Part shown: piece by piece, positions 1 through 7,893 of the stretch | How the letters are laid out: every line of letters starts with the position of its first letter | Numbering within the stretch: the stretch's first letter is position 1 | NCBI GenBank assembly: GCA_017415425.1 | Contig: JAFQGT010000002.1 | Coordinates: 1-64,000 of the forward strand | DNA: 64,000 nucleotides | Direction: 5' to 3' | Origin: Oscillospiraceae bacterium | GTDB lineage: Bacteria > Bacillota > Clostridia > Oscillospirales > Oscillospiraceae | The notes under the pieces: model-generated | The model's input: only the letters and a program-made list of their open reading frames with translations | Told to the model about the DNA's origin: nothing | Database searches by the model: none | Program-made: the position numbers and the translations under genes

Positions 1-137
1 ACCTGCGGAAGAATATTTTTCAATAGGTTTTCTTCTTCAAAATACCATTCCTTCCAATGGTCTTGATGTTTCGTTAAAATGATAGGAAACAACTGCCACA
101 GTTCTTCCAAACTCATTTCTGATAATTTCTTTCCCAT
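1..137 (-). CDS. GrpB family (UPF0157) protein, N-terminus only
   Basis: The first 45 codons of a leftward gene that runs off the window. It begins MGKKLSEMSLEELW and continues with a pattern rich in Trp and Glu (KHQDHWKEWYFEEE). This resembles the N-terminal extension of GrpB/UPF0157 proteins of Firmicutes, a nucleotidyltransferase-fold family of unknown biochemical role. The diagnostic downstream core lies outside the window, so the call rests on the N-terminal pattern alone. It follows the P-loop kinase gene on the same strand after about 30 bp and could be cotranscribed with it. Confidence 0.55.
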   Translation of the reverse strand, partial: MGKKLSEMSLEELWQLFPIILTKHQDHWKEWYFEEENLLKNILPQ

Positions 138-166
138 AATACACTCCGTCAAGTTGGAATTTACCG

Positions 167-682
167 TTATAACTCAATATTGATTTCGTACTTATCGTTA
201 ATGAGTATGTAGTTCACATTATACTTTTTTGCAGATTCTAACATCTGTGTATTTTCTGACAATACATTCTCCATGGTGCACCATTCATCATCCAAACGAT
301 TTTCAATGACGCTTGCATATTTCTTTATGTCGGCAAAGTGGTTTCTGATATATTCCTCACTCATTACCAGACAGTAGTATTTGACGCTTTCAAGATATTC
401 GGAGTCAAAGTCTTTCTGCCAATCGAATGGAATATAGCAACCTTCGACAATTAAGTTCTGCTTGTTTTCGATAGCAGTTTTAACCATTTCACGGACGATG
501 GGCCATAAGTATGCGGTCAAATCCTTATCATCACTCATAGGAGTAAGTTCTGTATTACCGCTACGAATCAGGCCCATTTTCAGATGGTCTATCGAAAGAT
601 ATGGGTATTTATATTTTTCAAGCAGTCTTTGAGCAAGAGCCGTTTTCCCTGTATGCGATGCTCCAGTAATTAAAATAATCAT
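167..682 (-). CDS. P-loop kinase-like ATPase
   Basis: Small soluble protein (about 171 aa) opening with a beta strand and Walker A motif, MIILITGASHTGKTALAQ, followed by an acidic DHLKMG segment and a later hydrophobic strand (NLIVEGCYIP). This is the plan of adenylate-kinase-like or 2-phosphoglycerate-kinase-like small-molecule kinases; the substrate cannot be deduced. The ATG directly before the Walker A strand is chosen because the upstream in-frame TTG and ATG starts would add unconserved residues. No start has a strong ribosome site (a GGGA lies about 9-12 nt upstream). It is AT-rich compared with the next gene. Confidence 0.7.
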   Translation of the reverse strand: MIILITGASHTGKTALAQRLLEKYKYPYLSIDHLKMGLIRSGNTELTPMSDDKDLTAYLWPIVREMVKTAIENKQNLIVEGCYIPFDWQKDFDSEYLESVKYYCLVMSEEYIRNHFADIKKYASVIENRLDDEWCTMENVLSENTQMLESAKKYNVNYILINDKYEINIEL

Positions 683-715
683 CTCAATCATTCCCACAAA
701 TTCCAATTTTACATT

Positions 716-1282
716 TCAATCGTAATACTTATCCACGCCGCCGTAACCGGGAATCCGCTTGCCCTCCCGGGTTTTCCGCAGGAAGCTATCCAACCGCTTT
801 TGAAACTCCTCGGGGCGTTTTCTTGCCGCATCAATGTAGGCAACGCGGATGCGCTTGTAGGGCTCGGCTAATTTTTGATAATTCTCCCACGCCACCGAGT
901 CTGCACGAATTGCATCCATAATATCCTCCGGAAAAACATAAGGCGCAGAGATCAGATCGGCAACGCTTTCCCGTACACTGGGGTGGAGCATCCCCTGCTT
1001 GTCCAGCCAAATCAACCGCTCAATGTTGGGGCGGGAATAGGGACTTCCGGCTCTTCTCGGCGTAAACCGCAATGCGCGGCCCTGATCTACCGCGTGATAA
1101 ATGCTGTCAATCCAGCCAAAGCACAGTGCTTCCTCCACGGCATCATTATAAGAAATACCCGGCTGGCCGCTATTCTTGAGGGGGAACACAAACCAAACTT
1201 CCGTTTCCGTCTCAAAATACTCTTCAAGCCATCGACGCCACTGCGCCCGATCGCTTGTATAAAAGATATTTTCTGTACTCAT
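716..1282 (-). CDS. YdeI/OmpD-associated (OmdA) family protein
   Basis: 188-aa soluble protein typical of the YdeI/OmdA family: aromatic N-terminus with RAQWRRWLEEYFE, EVWFVFPLKNSG, the conserved EEALCFGWIDS segment, and a C-terminal basic OmdA helix region (KRIRVAYIDAARKRPEEFQKR). Members have been linked to bacteriocin tolerance or envelope stress, but no enzymatic activity is established. The start is supported by AGGGGAAG about 4 nt upstream of the ATG. It is followed after about 33 bp by the P-loop kinase gene on the same strand. Confidence 0.8.
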   Translation of the reverse strand: MSTENIFYTSDRAQWRRWLEEYFETETEVWFVFPLKNSGQPGISYNDAVEEALCFGWIDSIYHAVDQGRALRFTPRRAGSPYSRPNIERLIWLDKQGMLHPSVRESVADLISAPYVFPEDIMDAIRADSVAWENYQKLAEPYKRIRVAYIDAARKRPEEFQKRLDSFLRKTREGKRIPGYGGVDKYYD

Positions 1283-1433
1283 TTTCTTCCCCTTTTCGGT
1301 ACGGGCAGTTCTTCTGCAATGACTGTAAACAGACTTTGAAAAAAGTCTCTATCCAAATCATTCACAATGATCGCTCAGGTCGCAGTTTGCTTAAGCTTAT
1401 TATATTATATTTTTTGTGGAATGACAAGGCATT

Positions 1434-1467
1434 ACAAATGGGCAGCTCATACGAACTGCCCATTTGT
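1434..1467 (-). terminator. Stem-loop after MerR-TipAS gene
   Basis: Perfect 12-bp inverted repeat (ACAAATGGGCAG / CTGCCCATTTGT) with a 10-nt loop, directly after the MerR-family stop codon. The T-run on the leftward transcript is weak, so efficiency is uncertain. Confidence 0.6.
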
Positions 1468-2192
1468 TATTTGCAATATTCGTCAATGACCTGCTTGGCA
1501 AAGGCGCCTGTGCCCTCGCCGCCGACTTTGTCAATGTTTTCCGTCATACTGCCACCGCCGGCGTAGCTTTCTGCCAAGCTCTTAAGGATCTGAGGCGTAC
1601 AGGTGTAAAAATGCTCCGTAAAGAATGCCTGCAGCTCCTTCGCCCAATTTTGGGCTTCTTCGCTGTCCGGTGCGCAGGGGCGCATCTTGCCCAGCTTTGC
1701 AAACAGCTCCATCACCTGTGCGCCCAGGTCTTTTTCCTGTTCCTTGGTGCGGTTTTTTTGCTTCTGCTCAAATTCCTGATAGGCACCCGTCTTGCCGTAG
1801 AGCACCTTGGCCTGCTGGCTGTATTCGTCAATTTTCTTGGGGTCAAAGCCTTCAAAATCCATATATTTCACTCCTAACATTAACATTCCTCTTGCAAAAC
1901 TGATCCGGTTTTGCAGCTTTTCTACGCGCTCCTGCATCAGCTTGATCTGGTGCTCCAAAACCCGGTTACGGTCATAGTCCGGTGCGTCCAAAATGCTGCT
2001 GATTTCATTCAGAGACAGACCCAGCTCCCGATACACCAAGATCATGTAAAGCTTGTCCAAAGCCCCGTCGTCATACAGCCGATAGCCGGCCTCGGTTACC
2101 TCGGTGGGTTTCAGCAGGCCGATCTGATCGTAATGGTGCAGCGTCCGCACGCTGACACCGGTGCGCTTGCTCACTTGCGCAACCGCCATCAT
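1467..2192 (-). CDS. MerR-family regulator with TipAS-like ligand domain
   Basis: Transcription factor of about 241 aa. Residues 1-70 form a MerR winged helix (VAQVSKRTGVSVRTLHHYDQIGLL, then EAGYRLYDD), followed by a dimerisation helix, and a C-terminal alpha-helical TipAS domain (about 130-241; QNWAKELQAFFTEHFY, GAFAKQVIDEYC). In TipA-type regulators this domain traps thiopeptide or other amphipathic drugs and the complex activates efflux genes. The start is the first of two adjacent ATGs, six bases after GGGGAGGG; an upstream ATG would give residues not seen in the family. No obvious target promoter with a stretched 19-bp spacer was noticed nearby. Confidence 0.85.
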   Translation of the reverse strand: MMAVAQVSKRTGVSVRTLHHYDQIGLLKPTEVTEAGYRLYDDGALDKLYMILVYRELGLSLNEISSILDAPDYDRNRVLEHQIKLMQERVEKLQNRISFARGMLMLGVKYMDFEGFDPKKIDEYSQQAKVLYGKTGAYQEFEQKQKNRTKEQEKDLGAQVMELFAKLGKMRPCAPDSEEAQNWAKELQAFFTEHFYTCTPQILKSLAESYAGGGSMTENIDKVGGEGTGAFAKQVIDEYCK

Positions 2193-2230
2193 ACGCATCC
2201 CTCCCCTTGGCACTATCATATACTATAACG

Positions 2231-2674
2231 TTACGTTAGAGTCAAGAGATTTTTTAGATTGATCACAACTTTCTTTTGACGCCTGGCTTTTTCGGCGCAC
2301 CTGTATGCGCCGCCCCAGGTGTGGGTGATGTAGGTGACGACGTAGTCGGACTGCCGGAGCATCCAGTTGTTGCGCCAGGAGATGGCGTAGTGTGGGTGGA
2401 CAGACTCGATCCCCTCCGGGAGCATTGTGTCGGAGTAGTCGCCGTATTCCGTCTTCTTGCCGGGCATATAGGCCAGCACAACGGCGTAGTTGATCTGTGG
2501 ATATTCTTGCTTTAATCGCCTCAGTTCACCATGCACATAGGCGTCAAATTGTCCCTGATGGCCTACGTAGAACATATCCACCCCGTGGTTGGTTATCAGT
2601 TCTACAAGCACCTCGCTTAACTTCGGTTTTATCGTTCCCGGGCAATCCCGGTGACCAAAAAATGTGCAAATCAC
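2231..2674 (-). CDS. SLOG-fold (DUF1273/YpsA-like) protein
   Basis: 147-aa single-domain protein opening with CTFFGHRDCPGTIKP and containing GVDMFYVGHQGQFDAYVHGE, INYAVVLAYMPG and a late strand YVVTYITHTWGGAYRCAEKA. This is the Rossmann-like SLOG pattern of DUF1273/YpsA proteins, a fold that binds nucleotide-derived ligands or signals in several conflict systems. No catalytic residues can be assigned. It is transcribed divergently from the XRE-GHKL-receiver-protease-methylase operon, and its promoter carries two of the three ACCC-N6-GGGT operators. A second SLOG gene lies at 50499-51011, also beside a small XRE gene. Confidence 0.75.
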   Translation of the reverse strand: MICTFFGHRDCPGTIKPKLSEVLVELITNHGVDMFYVGHQGQFDAYVHGELRRLKQEYPQINYAVVLAYMPGKKTEYGDYSDTMLPEGIESVHPHYAISWRNNWMLRQSDYVVTYITHTWGGAYRCAEKARRQKKVVINLKNLLTLT

Positions 2675-2700
2675 AATATCTCTCCCAGCAAAACAAGTCT

Positions 2701-2714
2701 ACCCGTTTATGGGT
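2701..2714. promoter_or_regulatory. Operator-like site O1 (ACCC-N6-GGGT)
   Basis: 14-bp palindrome ACCCGTTTATGGGT, placed at the predicted transcription start of the leftward SLOG gene. It is one of three sites sharing identical ACCC/GGGT arms, the likely target of the adjacent XRE protein. Confidence 0.65.
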
Positions 2715-2720
2715 AGACTT

Positions 2721-2750
2721 ATTTTAATGTATTGTTTGTTGCGTTGTCAA
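2721..2750 (-). promoter_or_regulatory. Sigma-A promoter for the SLOG gene
   Basis: On the minus strand, a perfect TTGACA -35 (2745-2750), an 18-bp spacer and TAAAAT -10 (2721-2726). Operator O2 touches the -35 and O1 covers the expected start site, which is a repression geometry. Confidence 0.7.
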
Positions 2751-2763
2751 CCCGTATACGGGT
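2750..2763. promoter_or_regulatory. Operator-like site O2 (ACCC-N6-GGGT)
   Basis: 14-bp palindrome ACCCGTATACGGGT, the most symmetric of the three sites, abutting the -35 of the leftward promoter. Centre-to-centre distances are 49 bp to O1 and 47 bp to O3. Confidence 0.65.
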
Positions 2764-2796
2764 AAGGTTAGCTATTTTTGTTGATATGATAGTTTT

Positions 2797-2810
2797 ACCC
2801 AAGAATGGGT
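2797..2810. promoter_or_regulatory. Operator-like site O3 (ACCC-N6-GGGT)
   Basis: ACCCAAGAATGGGT, 28 bp before the XRE start codon and overlapping a TAAAAT-like -10 region (2810-2815) of the rightward operon. This suggests control of the operon by its own first gene product. Confidence 0.65.
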
Positions 2811-2837
2811 AAAATTATATAGTGTGGTGGATTTGCA

Positions 2838-3092
2838 ATGAACTATTCCGAAATTTATGTCAAAAGAATACGTAAATTATGCAAAGATCGCAATATAGCA
2901 ATCAACAAGTTGGCTACTATGAGCGATGTAAAGCAATCCACTTTGGATAATATAGTGCGAGGACTTACTAAAAACCCAACCGTTATCACACTGCACAAGA
3001 TTGCGCTCGCTTTTAATATGACTTTAGCTGAGTTTCTGGATTTCAAGGAACTCAATGATTATTCGTTTGACGACGATGATACCGAGGATTAA
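2838..3092 (+). CDS. Small XRE-family HTH regulator, first gene of the candidate defence operon
   Basis: 84-aa Cro/CI-type helix-turn-helix protein. Helices 2-3 are INKLATMSDVKQSTLDNIVRG, followed by TVITLHKIALAFNMTLAEFLDF and an acidic tail (DDDDTED). It has no ligand domain, so it most likely acts as a DNA-binding repressor of its own operon and of the divergent SLOG gene through the three ACCC-N6-GGGT palindromes upstream. The ATG follows GTGGTGG at about 8 nt. The next gene starts 35 bp downstream on the same strand behind a CGGAGG site, so cotranscription is likely. Confidence 0.85.
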   Translation: MNYSEIYVKRIRKLCKDRNIAINKLATMSDVKQSTLDNIVRGLTKNPTVITLHKIALAFNMTLAEFLDFKELNDYSFDDDDTED

Positions 3093-3127
3093 CCAAGAAA
3101 CTTGCTGATAACGGAGGTGCATCATAA

Positions 3128-5140
3128 ATGGCACAATCATTACATTTTAGCGCATCTACAAGTGTAAAGAATCTCTTTGGACGTGGCCTTGTTACAGATC
3201 AGGTCGCTGCAGTGTTTGAACTTGTCAAAAACTCTTATGATGCTGATGCACGAAAAGTTGAAATTGTTTTCTCTGACCTGAATACCGACAAAGCTACACT
3301 GACTATTCGCGATACTGGCACCGGTATGGACCTTGATGACATTGAGCAGCGTTGGATGGTCATTGGCACAGATAGCAAAAAGAACACACTGTATTCCCCC
3401 ATTTTTCATCGCCCGCTTAATGGTGACAAGGGCATTGGTCGTTTCTCCGTAGATAGATTGGGAGCTTTTCTGCATATGGAAGCTCAAAAAATGGGCTCTT
3501 CAGATCGTTACATAGCTGACTTCGATTGGTCTCTTTTTGATGGCGAATCAAAAAATATAAGCGACATAGCAATTCCATATGCACAAGTAAAAGCCGACAA
3601 AAAGGCACACGGTGTGTCTCTAACTATCAGCAAACTTAGAGATGTATGGGATGAGCAAAAACTTAGGGAGTTGTATAGGAACCTAAGACAGTTTAAAAGT
3701 CCTTTTGCACAAGATGATAATTTCAAAATTTTCATTACCGCCCCTGAATATGGATATAACAAGAGAGAAGTAGTTGTTGAAAAACTCGAAGGTGTCAGTT
3801 CACTTTGGATGATTGCAGAAATATCTGCAAACGATCCCGAAAAGATTCGCATCACTGTAAATAAAGACGGTCTTGAATACGAATCTATCCAAACCAATCC
3901 CTTTTCTTTTGGTAGTGTAAAAGCACAAGTCTTTATGTTTAACCAAGGCGACAAAGTCCGTTTTGCTAATCGGTATGGACTACGCGTTAGAGAATATGGT
4001 AATATTCGCCTTTATCGTGATAGTTTCCGAATTTACCCATACGGAGAAGCAAAAAACGACTGGCTAGATCTTGACAGACGTCAAACTCAAGGATTGATGC
4101 GCTTTTTAGGATCTCGAGATTTAATTGGATATGTCCAAATCGGTAAAGAATCGAATCCCAACCTGATCCCTTTGACAAACAGACAAGGTCTAGAAGAGAA
4201 CACAGCATTCGAAGAGTTAAGAAACTTCGTAATGCAGGTATGTATTAAGACTCTGGAATCCTACTATTTTACCAAAGTAAAAAAAGGCACCAATGAAACC
4301 ATACAAAAATCTAAAGTCCAAATAGGTGGTGCTGTTGCGGGATTGACGGAACTGGCAAAAGTCCTTAAAGATGCCAATCCGGATGCAGCCAAACAAATCA
4401 AAGACTACACTTCTGTAATTCAAAAAGAGCAAAAAAATCAACTACAATTTGTTCAGGATCAGCAAGAAATCGTCAAGGTATACTCCAGAATTGCTCAAAA
4501 AGAAACATTCCTGCACAAAATGATTCACCAATCGATGATTCATGTTAAGGATGCAGAGGTGGCGATGAACGCCTTTATAAGGAATGCAGAGGATATGGAA
4601 CCAGCCGAGGCGGCAAAATTGCGTGCCATCCACGGATATATTAAGGATGCGCTTTCACTATTGCGGACAGTTCGAGACGACGTTGTTAAGAAGAGAACAA
4701 AATCTCCACAAGATCTTGAACGTTTAACCCAGAGGTATTTGCAAGACAATAATGCATACTTTTCCGAAAATAGTGTAACAGTTTCTGCTGTTTGCGTTGG
4801 AAATATGCAATGCGTTGTAGACCCAGGTGACATTAAAGCAATCCTGAACAATTTGGCAACAAATGCTGTTAAGTCTTTAGTTAAAGTTAGTGATCGTCCT
4901 CGTGAATTAAGGTTTGAATTATACCGGACAGATCGCTTTGTAATTATTAAATGCATCGATAATGGTATAGGCATTCCAGAAGTGGATAGAGAACGCATTT
5001 TTGATCCATTCCAAAGTACCACTGATGGATTCGGCCTCGGCCTCACCATTATCGACGAAATCGCTAAGGAATATAACGGCGCATTGGAACTGATTGATAC
5101 TGCGGTAGGTGCCTGTTTCTCGGTGAAAATGAGGTGTTAA
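3128..5140 (+). CDS. Dual-GHKL ATPase / histidine-kinase-like protein
   Basis: 670-aa soluble protein with two complete GHKL folds. N-terminal (HATPase_c_3, MutL/MORC/Hsp90-like): N-box FELVKNSYDADA (30-41), G1 RDTGTGM (61-67), G2 GDKGIGRFS (99-107). A transducer-like middle follows with LYRDSFRIYPYGE (295-307) and DWLDLDRRQTQG. A long helical section (about 380-540) includes MIHQSMIHV (His467), a possible phosphoacceptor. The C-terminal histidine-kinase ATPase has NNLATNA (574-580), DNGIGIP (611-617), FDPF (625-628) and GFGLGL (634-639). No membrane segment is seen, so it should sense something cytosolic. The next gene, a receiver protein, starts one base after the stop, supporting a kinase/receiver pair. 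Whether His467 is phosphorylated is inference. Confidence 0.85.
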   Translation: MAQSLHFSASTSVKNLFGRGLVTDQVAAVFELVKNSYDADARKVEIVFSDLNTDKATLTIRDTGTGMDLDDIEQRWMVIGTDSKKNTLYSPIFHRPLNGDKGIGRFSVDRLGAFLHMEAQKMGSSDRYIADFDWSLFDGESKNISDIAIPYAQVKADKKAHGVSLTISKLRDVWDEQKLRELYRNLRQFKSPFAQDDNFKIFITAPEYGYNKREVVVEKLEGVSSLWMIAEISANDPEKIRITVNKDGLEYESIQTNPFSFGSVKAQVFMFNQGDKVRFANRYGLRVREYGNIRLYRDSFRIYPYGEAKNDWLDLDRRQTQGLMRFLGSRDLIGYVQIGKESNPNLIPLTNRQGLEENTAFEELRNFVMQVCIKTLESYYFTKVKKGTNETIQKSKVQIGGAVAGLTELAKVLKDANPDAAKQIKDYTSVIQKEQKNQLQFVQDQQEIVKVYSRIAQKETFLHKMIHQSMIHVKDAEVAMNAFIRNAEDMEPAEAAKLRAIHGYIKDALSLLRTVRDDVVKKRTKSPQDLERLTQRYLQDNNAYFSENSVTVSAVCVGNMQCVVDPGDIKAILNNLATNAVKSLVKVSDRPRELRFELYRTDRFVIIKCIDNGIGIPEVDRERIFDPFQSTTDGFGLGLTIIDEIAKEYNGALELIDTAVGACFSVKMRC

Positions 5141-5141
5141 T

Positions 5142-5783
5142 ATGCTTGAACGAAATATCGTGATTATTGATGACAATCCGCGCATTGAAGAACTCTACAT
5201 ACCAACATATTTGGAGAAAATCAACCAACTCAAAAACAGTAACCCCAAGTGGAATTCGTATGAATTTCATATTAAGCACTGTGCGGGTATGCGCCACGCC
5301 TTGGACTATCTGGACAATCCTAACAACATCATAGATGTATTGGTTGTGGACTATGATTTTAGTACAGAGAGTCATAAGCCTTTTTCAAACGGCACGGTAT
5401 TTGTCGATCATGTTAGAAAAAATATAAATCGGAATTGCGAAATCATTTTCTATACTATGCAGGCTCTGGGTGATATTCAGTTAGAAGATTGGGTTTCACT
5501 TGTTAATTCTGATGTCTTTCAATTTGTAGATAAGAGTGTCGATGATTCGGTTTTAGCAGACGCGATTTTTCATGCAGCGACAAGACGCAATCCCGTTGTT
5601 GAGTCCTTAGAACGCTTTATGATTAAATACGGTGCACTATTAGAAACCTATACATACACCTTTGGTGGGCACACAATTACATTTGAAGAAATAATTAATC
5701 ATATCCGCATGGATGACGAATTGGGCCGTATGTTTGTCGAAAAGTTACTTCAAAAGGCCATATTAATAAATACAGAAATCTGA
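5142..5783 (+). CDS. Stand-alone receiver-domain protein
   Basis: 213 aa. The first about 135 residues fit a response-regulator receiver: acidic pair Asp10-Asp11 (IVIIDDNP), phosphoacceptor Asp70 in VLVVDYDFS, Thr105 in IIFYTMQ and Lys131 in FVDKS. There is an insertion of about 15-20 residues after helix 1. The remaining about 75 residues are helical (LERFMIKYGALLE, ITFEEIINHIRMD) and contain no recognisable HTH or enzymatic domain, so the output is probably protein-protein contact. It starts 1 bp after the GHKL gene and ends 10 bp before the protease gene, so it is well placed to relay a signal between them. Confidence 0.8.
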   Translation: MLERNIVIIDDNPRIEELYIPTYLEKINQLKNSNPKWNSYEFHIKHCAGMRHALDYLDNPNNIIDVLVVDYDFSTESHKPFSNGTVFVDHVRKNINRNCEIIFYTMQALGDIQLEDWVSLVNSDVFQFVDKSVDDSVLADAIFHAATRRNPVVESLERFMIKYGALLETYTYTFGGHTITFEEIINHIRMDDELGRMFVEKLLQKAILINTEI

Positions 5784-5793
5784 GAAAATTACA

Positions 5794-6642
5794 ATGGATG
5801 CAATTTTACTTTGTATGAAGAAAAAGGGAATCCGGTTTTTTGGAAGTGTTCGTTTTCCAAATACCAATATTTCTCGTTTTTATGAAAAAACAGCTTTCTT
5901 AGCAAAGCTTCGTAGCCGGCGTTCAAATTATGACAATGTTCTTATTATGGCACATGGGTGGCACGATAGCATCCTAACTACTACGAGGAATCCAGATCAT
6001 CCATATAGAAAATACATTGACTGCAATGATGTTGGTGCTTTTGAAAACAACTTTATTTTTGCTGTTTCGTGCTTAACAGCTAACACCTTTGGCAGAAGGT
6101 GCATTGAACGAGGAAGTATTGCTTATTTAGGATATCAGGTGGAAATCGGTTATTTGTTTTCCGCCGATCCGAGCCCTGAAAGTTGTGTGCCTGGATCAGT
6201 AATTACCAGTATTAACACGTTGATCAAACACGTATTCGTCGAATCGTTATCTAAATCATACGAGGATTTTCTGCAAAACCCAGTAAGTGTAAAGCTACTT
6301 AGGATGCGCTTTGCTTTTGAAGTAGAAAAAAGGCTGTCCATGATTTTAGAGATGACGTCAAAGGAAATACACGAAAGATACAACATCAAGATTGCCGATC
6401 GGCATTATGCTGCGTATGTTACAAATCTGATTTTAAGGACAATCGAAAACCTTAACGAGATATTGCCCAGATTGATTTGTGTTGGAGACGAAAACTATAT
6501 TTCTTCCACATTCATTCGGTATAGGAAAGAGGCCGGATTGTCTAGCGAAGAGATTCTTCAAGAATTGGAGTGCAATCAATCGTTCAATAATTTGCAACAC
6601 GAAAAATACAAATCTTACCTAAGGGAATTAACTGTTAGTTAG
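5794..6642 (+). CDS. Caspase/CHAT-like putative cysteine protease
   Basis: 282 aa, not assignable to a named family by eye. Strand-His-Gly motif NVLIMAHGWHDS (His54) and, after about 35 residues, strand-Ser-Cys motif FIFAVSCLTANTFG (Cys93), then a Gly-rich strand GSIAYLGYQVEIGY. This order and spacing is that of clan CD peptidases (caspase, CHAT, separase-like), with a His/Cys dyad at the ends of adjacent strands. The C-terminal half is helical and may bind a partner. It lies between the receiver and the cytosine methylase in a tight operon, so an effector role controlled by the receiver is plausible. The start follows the receiver stop by 10 bp with a weak ribosome site. Confidence 0.6.
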   Translation: MDAILLCMKKKGIRFFGSVRFPNTNISRFYEKTAFLAKLRSRRSNYDNVLIMAHGWHDSILTTTRNPDHPYRKYIDCNDVGAFENNFIFAVSCLTANTFGRRCIERGSIAYLGYQVEIGYLFSADPSPESCVPGSVITSINTLIKHVFVESLSKSYEDFLQNPVSVKLLRMRFAFEVEKRLSMILEMTSKEIHERYNIKIADRHYAAYVTNLILRTIENLNEILPRLICVGDENYISSTFIRYRKEAGLSSEEILQELECNQSFNNLQHEKYKSYLRELTVS

Positions 6643-6660
6643 AGAGGAGGTTCGCCCAGA

Positions 6661-7893
6661 ATGAGCCAAGCAAAAAAGGGATATACATATATTGACCTAT
6701 TTTCCGGGTGTGGCGGACTTGCTCTCGGGATGCACAATGCTAATTGGAAGGCACACTTTGCAATCGAAAAAAACGAAGATGCGTTTAAAACATTGAAGTT
6801 CAATCTTATTGAAAAAGAAAACCATTTCCTTTGGCCGAACTGGCTCCCGCAAACTACGCACGACATAAATGAAGTACTGAGTGCACACGAAGAAAGGCTA
6901 AAGGCCTTGGCTGGCAGTGTAACGCTTGTGGCTGGAGGCCCTCCCTGTCAAGGATTCTCTATGGCAGGAAGGCGGCAAGAGGATGACACGCGAAATAGTT
7001 TAGTAGACTCTTATCTTCGATTTGTTGATTTAGTAGCACCCGATTCACTCCTCTTCGAAAATGTAAAAGGCTTTACTCAGCCCTTCAATAATTGTGCCAA
7101 AGATAGTCAAGGCAAGAACTACTCTGAGTATATCCTAAAAGAGTTACGTTCTAGAGGGTATTCTGTATCTTCTCAAATGCTTGATTTTTCGAAGTTTGGC
7201 GTTCCTCAGCGACGTGTGCGTTTCATCTTGTTTGCCAGTAAAACCATTGATCCTAAAGTGTTTTTTACTACTTTAGAAACAAATGTTAAATCCTTTGTCA
7301 AAGCACGCAATATCCCACGAAGAGTGAGTTTGAAATCGGCCATTTCTGACCTTGAAAAGATTAACGGTCAACAAGCTTGCCCTGATTCAAAAGGATTTAT
7401 GTCGGGCCAATACGGCAACGTTAAATCTAACTACCAAAGATATTGTAGAAAGGGTGCAAGAAAAGGAACCATTCCTAATAGCCATAGATTCGCAAAGCAC
7501 CGGGGCCCTACTATTAAGCGCTTTAATGAATTGCTTGTGCTAAATCTTCAAGACCGAAATATATCAAAGCTGTTAGGCGAAAAATATAGTATTAAGAAGA
7601 ATTGCTTTAGTGTTCTTTCTGCTAATACGCCGTCGCCCACATTAACATCCAACCCTGATGATCATATTCATTATTGTGAACCGCGGACTCTCACTGTACG
7701 TGAATACGCACGCATTCAGAGTTTCCCGGACTGGTTTGAATTTAAGGGGCCATATACAACGGGCGGAGAAAGACGCAAAATCGATGTCCCGAGATATACG
7801 CAAATTGCAAATGCAATTCCCCCGTTATTCGCCGAGCAAGTCGGCTTAACTCTCAATCAGCTGCTCGATGCACAGATGCCAGCTGCTGAATAA
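6661..7893 (+). CDS. DNA (cytosine-5) methyltransferase
   Basis: 410-aa C5 methylase with the canonical motifs: I DLFSGCGGLALG (12-23), IV GGPPCQGFS (92-100, catalytic Cys96), VI ENV (133-135), VIII QRRVRF, a target-recognition segment (about 230-330), IX RTLTVREYARIQSFPD and X IANAIPPLFAE. It transfers a methyl group from S-adenosylmethionine to cytosine C5 at an unknown target. A very strong AGAGAGGAGG site lies about 10 nt upstream. It is the last gene of the XRE-GHKL-receiver-protease operon. No restriction nuclease is recognisable in the window, so it may mark self DNA for this system or be an orphan. A terminator follows at 7902-7940. Confidence 0.95.
   Translation: MSQAKKGYTYIDLFSGCGGLALGMHNANWKAHFAIEKNEDAFKTLKFNLIEKENHFLWPNWLPQTTHDINEVLSAHEERLKALAGSVTLVAGGPPCQGFSMAGRRQEDDTRNSLVDSYLRFVDLVAPDSLLFENVKGFTQPFNNCAKDSQGKNYSEYILKELRSRGYSVSSQMLDFSKFGVPQRRVRFILFASKTIDPKVFFTTLETNVKSFVKARNIPRRVSLKSAISDLEKINGQQACPDSKGFMSGQYGNVKSNYQRYCRKGARKGTIPNSHRFAKHRGPTIKRFNELLVLNLQDRNISKLLGEKYSIKKNCFSVLSANTPSPTLTSNPDDHIHYCEPRTLTVREYARIQSFPDWFEFKGPYTTGGERRKIDVPRYTQIANAIPPLFAEQVGLTLNQLLDAQMPAAE

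Noticed and set aside
6661-7893. Classical type II restriction-modification system
   Set aside because: Only the methylase is recognisable; neighbours are kinase-, receiver-, protease- and sirtuin-like, with no nuclease motif.
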